Positions 37,861-40,134 of a DNA stretch of 40,134 nucleotides are shown one piece after another. The stretch's first letter is position 1. Every line of letters begins with the position of its first letter. Under the pieces are notes generated by a model. It searched no databases. It was not told the DNA's origin and saw only the letters and a list, made by a program, of their open reading frames with translations. This DNA is from Candidatus Bipolaricaulota bacterium. Its GTDB lineage: Bacteria > Bipolaricaulota > Bipolaricaulia > RBG-16-55-9. Made by a program: the position numbers and the translations under genes. Where the stretch lies: NCBI GenBank assembly GCA_026982655.1, contig JALSGO010000153.1, positions 1 through 40,134 on the forward strand, in the 5' to 3' direction.

Positions 37861-38151
37861 GTGGATGCGATGGACCGCTGGCGGCGTCGAATCGACGAGA
37901 TCGACAAGCAGATCGTAAGGCTCTTAGGGGAGCGTACGCGGTTGGCCCTGCAGATTGGACGGGAGAAGCGGGCTCGGGGCCAACCCCTCCGCTCCCCGGA
38001 GCGGGAGCTGGAAGTGCTGGCCCGAGTTGTGCAGGCGGGCAACTACGGTCCGCTCAGCACTCATGCCCTGCTCAGGATCTACCACACGATCCTCGAGGAG
38101 ACCGGCCGCTTACAACAGGAGGAGCTCACCCTGCGCCCGCCCTCCCCTTGA
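37861..38151 (+). CDS. aroQ: Chorismate mutase, AroQ class
   Basis: A 96-residue AroQ-fold chorismate mutase, converting chorismate to prephenate for Phe and Tyr synthesis. The first helix has R-IDEIDKQIVRLLGERTRLA and then QIGREKRARG, giving the conserved Arg, Arg and Lys active-site residues; the last helix carries the Glu/Gln-rich segment. It is a stand-alone domain with no prephenate dehydratase or DAHP synthase fused. The GTG start is chosen because GGGAGG lies 5 nt before it; an ATG three codons on would be too far from that ribosome binding site. Confidence 0.88.
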   Translation: MDAMDRWRRRIDEIDKQIVRLLGERTRLALQIGREKRARGQPLRSPERELEVLARVVQAGNYGPLSTHALLRIYHTILEETGRLQQEELTLRPPSP

Positions 38152-38175
38152 GCGGTCCCCGGAATGAAGTAGAAT
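38148..38175 (+). promoter_or_regulatory. Promoter of the frameshifted small gene
   Basis: TTGAGC (38148-38153), a 16-bp spacer and TAGAAT (38170-38175), ending 4 nt before ATG 38180. It overlaps the aroQ stop codon. Confidence 0.45.
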
Positions 38176-38179
38176 GGGG

Positions 38180-38420
38180 ATGAAGGGGTCTCACGGAATC
38201 CGCAGGGCCTTTGAGGCGCTTGTCCTGAACTCCACGGACCTGGAGCCGTTTGTCGAAGACGGCACGGTAATCGGGAACATGCTCTTGGACGAGCCGCGCG
38301 ATTCCACTTGGGAAGTACGACGAGGGCTACTTCCGCCCCCCCGAGATCCGGGCTGCTCTCGTGGGGGCCGCGAGCATCGCGCGCGAGCGGACGGCGCCCG
38401 CGGGCGCACGGGAACCATAA
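38180..38420 (+). pseudogene. Small gene with an apparent frameshift, function unknown
   Basis: The first frame begins MKGSHGIRRAFEALVLNST and continues to GNMLLDEPRDSTWE; it reads like real protein. After about 38315 it turns into a Pro/Arg/Gly-rich stretch that runs into the next promoter. In the +1 frame protein-like sequence resumes: LGKYDEGYFRPPEIRAALVG, then AASIARERTAPAGAREP and TAA at 38418. Removing one base near 38310-38320 would give a single product of about 80 residues. It may be a recent pseudogene, a programmed shift or an assembly error. I do not recognise the family. Confidence 0.5.
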
Positions 38421-38456
38421 CGTCGTTCCGGAAGCGCGAGCAGAAGCCCTTTTGCC

Positions 38457-38485
38457 TTGACAGCTTGTCCCCTTCCCTCTAGAAT
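38457..38485 (+). promoter_or_regulatory. Strong promoter of the MdlA-like exporter
   Basis: A perfect TTGACA (38457-38462), a 17-bp spacer and TAGAAT (38480-38485), the best sigma70 match in the window. The leader of ~38 nt holds GGGGAGGGG at 38513-38521 as ribosome binding site. Confidence 0.75.
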
Positions 38486-38529
38486 GCGATGCCCTATTCG
38501 GGTATTTCCATGGGGAGGGGCATCGCACG

Positions 38530-40134
38530 ATGCGCAGCCTGCTGCGTCACCTCTGGCGCTACCGAACTCGAGTTTTGTTGGGCATCCTCTCGCTCTTGGT
38601 GGTCGATTTGGGCCTCATCGTCGTGCCCCAGATCACCCGGTTCGCGATCGACGCCCTCAAGCTCGGACGCGGCCAGGATCTCCTCACCTTTGCCGGGCTC
38701 ATCCTCGCGGCCGCCGCCGTCGTGGGCGTCTTTCGGTTCTTGTGGCGCTTCTTCCTGTTGGGGGCCTCCCGCCGCATCCGGAGGGACGTGCGCCGAGAGC
38801 TGTACGAGCACATCCTCACCCTCGACGCCCGCTTCTTCCAGAACACCAAGACGGGGGACCTGATGGCCCATTTCACCAACGACGTGGACGCCGTCATGAT
38901 GGCCACGGGCTTCGGCGTGCTGGCGTTCGCGGACTTTCTGATCATGGCCACCTTCTCCATCAGCGCCATGATCTCGATCAGCCCTCTCCTCACGCTCTAC
39001 ACCTTCGCGCCCCTGCCCGTCCTGACGGTGCTGGTGATCGCCTTTGGGCGGCTCATCCACCGGCGCTTCCAGGCCGTTCAGGAGACGTTTGCGTTGCTTA
39101 CGGAGAAGGTGCGCGAGGCGTTATCGGGGATTCGGGTCATCAAGACGTACGCCCAAGAGGCGGGGATGGCCGCGGACTTCGCCCGGACCAACGAGCTCTT
39201 CATCCGCAAGAACATGCACCTGGTGAGAATCTGGGGGCTGTTCGAGCCGATGATCGCCTTCATGAGCGGGCTTTCGGTGTTGATCGTGCTCTATTTCGGG
39301 GGCCGGGCCGTGGTGCAGGGGCAGATCACCCTGGGCGAGTTCGTCGCGTTTCAGCAGTACCTCGCTCTGCTCACCTGGCCGATGATGGCCCTGGGCTGGA
39401 TGGTGAACATGATGCAGCGCGGTGCCGTCTCCATGGAGCGGATCGACAAGATTCTCGCGACCCGGCCCCAAATCCAAGACGCGCCGAACGCCGTCCCCTG
39501 GGAAGGCCCCGGACGCATCGAGTTCAGGAATTTGACCTTCCGCTACGAGCCGGAGGCCCCGCCCGCCCTGGAGGGGATCACGCTCACGATCGAGCCCGGG
39601 CGGACCCTGGGGGTGATCGGCCTTACGGGAGCGGGGAAGAGCACGCTGGTGCACCTGATCGTGCGGGTCTTCGACCCGCCCCCCGGGACGCTCCTCCTCG
39701 ACGGGCGGGACGTCCGCGACTATCGGCTCCGGAGCTTGAGGAGGCGGATCGCGCTCGTCCCCCAGGACGGGTTTCTGTTCTCCACGACGATCCGGGAGAA
39801 CATCGCCTTCGCCCGGCCCGACGCCTCTCTCGAGGAGATTGAAGAGGCGGCCCGGCTGGCAGGAGTTTATGAAGAAATCTCGGAGATGCCTCAGGGCTTC
39901 GAGACGCTTCTGGGCGAGCGGGGCGTCTCTCTCTCCGGCGGCCAGCGGCAACGGGTGGCGATCGCCCGCGCGATCCTGGCCGACCCCGCCGTGTTGATCT
40001 TGGACGACGCCCTCTCCGCCGTGGACGCCGAGAAAGAAGAGGAGATCCTACACAATCTCAGAGATGTCCTGCGCTCGCGGACCGCCATCGTGATCGCCCA
40101 CCGGATCTCTGCGGTGAAAGACCTCGACCACATC
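38530..40134 (+). CDS. ABC exporter half-transporter, MdlA/YheI type (3' end outside window)
   Basis: The first 535 residues of a fused membrane-ATPase exporter; about 40 C-terminal residues are missing. Six transmembrane helices span residues 15-300. The ATPase has Walker A GLTGAGKST (364-372), the Q-loop Gln in ALVPQDGF, signature LSGGQRQR (468-475) and the switch His524. Walker B ends in LDDALSAVD, so the catalytic Glu is replaced by Asp493. That marks the degenerate subunit of heterodimeric exporters such as MdlAB, BmrCD or TM287/288. A partner with intact Glu is expected just downstream. The ATG at 38530 follows GGGGAGGGG. Confidence 0.93.
   Translation, partial: MRSLLRHLWRYRTRVLLGILSLLVVDLGLIVVPQITRFAIDALKLGRGQDLLTFAGLILAAAAVVGVFRFLWRFFLLGASRRIRRDVRRELYEHILTLDARFFQNTKTGDLMAHFTNDVDAVMMATGFGVLAFADFLIMATFSISAMISISPLLTLYTFAPLPVLTVLVIAFGRLIHRRFQAVQETFALLTEKVREALSGIRVIKTYAQEAGMAADFARTNELFIRKNMHLVRIWGLFEPMIAFMSGLSVLIVLYFGGRAVVQGQITLGEFVAFQQYLALLTWPMMALGWMVNMMQRGAVSMERIDKILATRPQIQDAPNAVPWEGPGRIEFRNLTFRYEPEAPPALEGITLTIEPGRTLGVIGLTGAGKSTLVHLIVRVFDPPPGTLLLDGRDVRDYRLRSLRRRIALVPQDGFLFSTTIRENIAFARPDASLEEIEEAARLAGVYEEISEMPQGFETLLGERGVSLSGGQRQRVAIARAILADPAVLILDDALSAVDAEKEEEILHNLRDVLRSRTAIVIAHRISAVKDLDHI

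Noticed and set aside
38316-38482. Continuation of the first frame of the small gene to 38482
   Set aside because: It is Pro/Arg/Gly-rich, runs through the strong exporter promoter, and the other frame becomes protein-like at the same point.
38489-38863. ATG at 38489 directly after the exporter -10 as a gene start
   Set aside because: It is out of frame with the exporter and its product is a shadow; the exporter start at 38530 has a ribosome binding site.
1-40134. tRNA, rRNA, CRISPR, insertion sequence or prophage
   Set aside because: No cloverleaf-like T-loop context, repeat-spacer array, transposase or phage protein was found on either strand by reading.

Overview
The window is about 40 kb of GC-rich, densely packed bacterial chromosome with 41 protein-coding loci on both strands. 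I see no tRNA, rRNA, CRISPR array, insertion sequence or phage gene. The gene set points to a diderm bacterium: an outer-membrane-type small protein, a membrane-anchored SurA/PpiD-like chaperone, FabI and an MMPL exporter. Several genes are of archaeal or deep-branching type: an archaeal-type ATP-dependent DNA ligase, an MTH865-family protein and an archaeal-type AspRS. SpoVS and RNase Y are also present. Together these suggest an uncultivated, probably thermophilic lineage such as Bipolaricaulota (Acetothermia). That assignment is inference, not a database result.

Layout: 1-2.8 kb holds the tail of SppA, the ATP-dependent ligase and a MntA/HepT toxin-antitoxin pair. From 2.9 to 6.4 kb are a GlcD-type flavoprotein and fabD-fabG-acpP. 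From 6.6 to 11.2 kb are a small exported protein, a YqeG phosphatase, a DUF4911-like protein and a 1058-residue double-PPIase/TPR protein. From 11.3 to 18.5 kb, on the minus strand, lie spoVS, rny, an MMPL exporter, nusA and rimP. From 18.7 to 20.9 kb are a DUF5678-like/retropepsin pair, rluD and pgsA. From 21 to 25.3 kb are nfo, an FSA-type transaldolase, a split transketolase and an OsmC protein. From 25.4 to 26.9 kb are a thiolase and an MTH865 protein. From 27 to 30.6 kb is a wHTH regulator in operon with a FecCD/BtuCD-type importer. From 30.6 to 40.1 kb are a PurS-PurS-PurL fusion, a CopZ-like chaperone, a Nudix hydrolase, fabI, aspS, an alpha/beta hydrolase, a chorismate mutase, a frameshifted small gene and the start of an MdlA-like ABC exporter.

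Promoters are unusually legible. Many genes have a TTGNNN-(16 to 18 bp)-TANNNT element. For several (lig, fabG, pgsA, purL, the alpha/beta hydrolase) the -10 hexamer ends only 6 to 10 nt before the start codon, which implies leaderless mRNAs. Other genes have clear Shine-Dalgarno sequences, so both initiation modes appear to coexist. Three leaders carry short tandem repeats, rny has a long hairpin-rich leader, and the wHTH regulator has two overlapping, mutually exclusive perfect hairpins beside its ribosome binding site.

Functionally the window is mostly housekeeping: fatty acid synthesis, pentose phosphate interconversion, RNA turnover, translation and purine synthesis. The least explained pieces are the DUF5678-like/retropepsin pair, the divergent split transketolase, the double-PPIase/TPR chaperone and the RNA or operator architecture at 27.0 kb.
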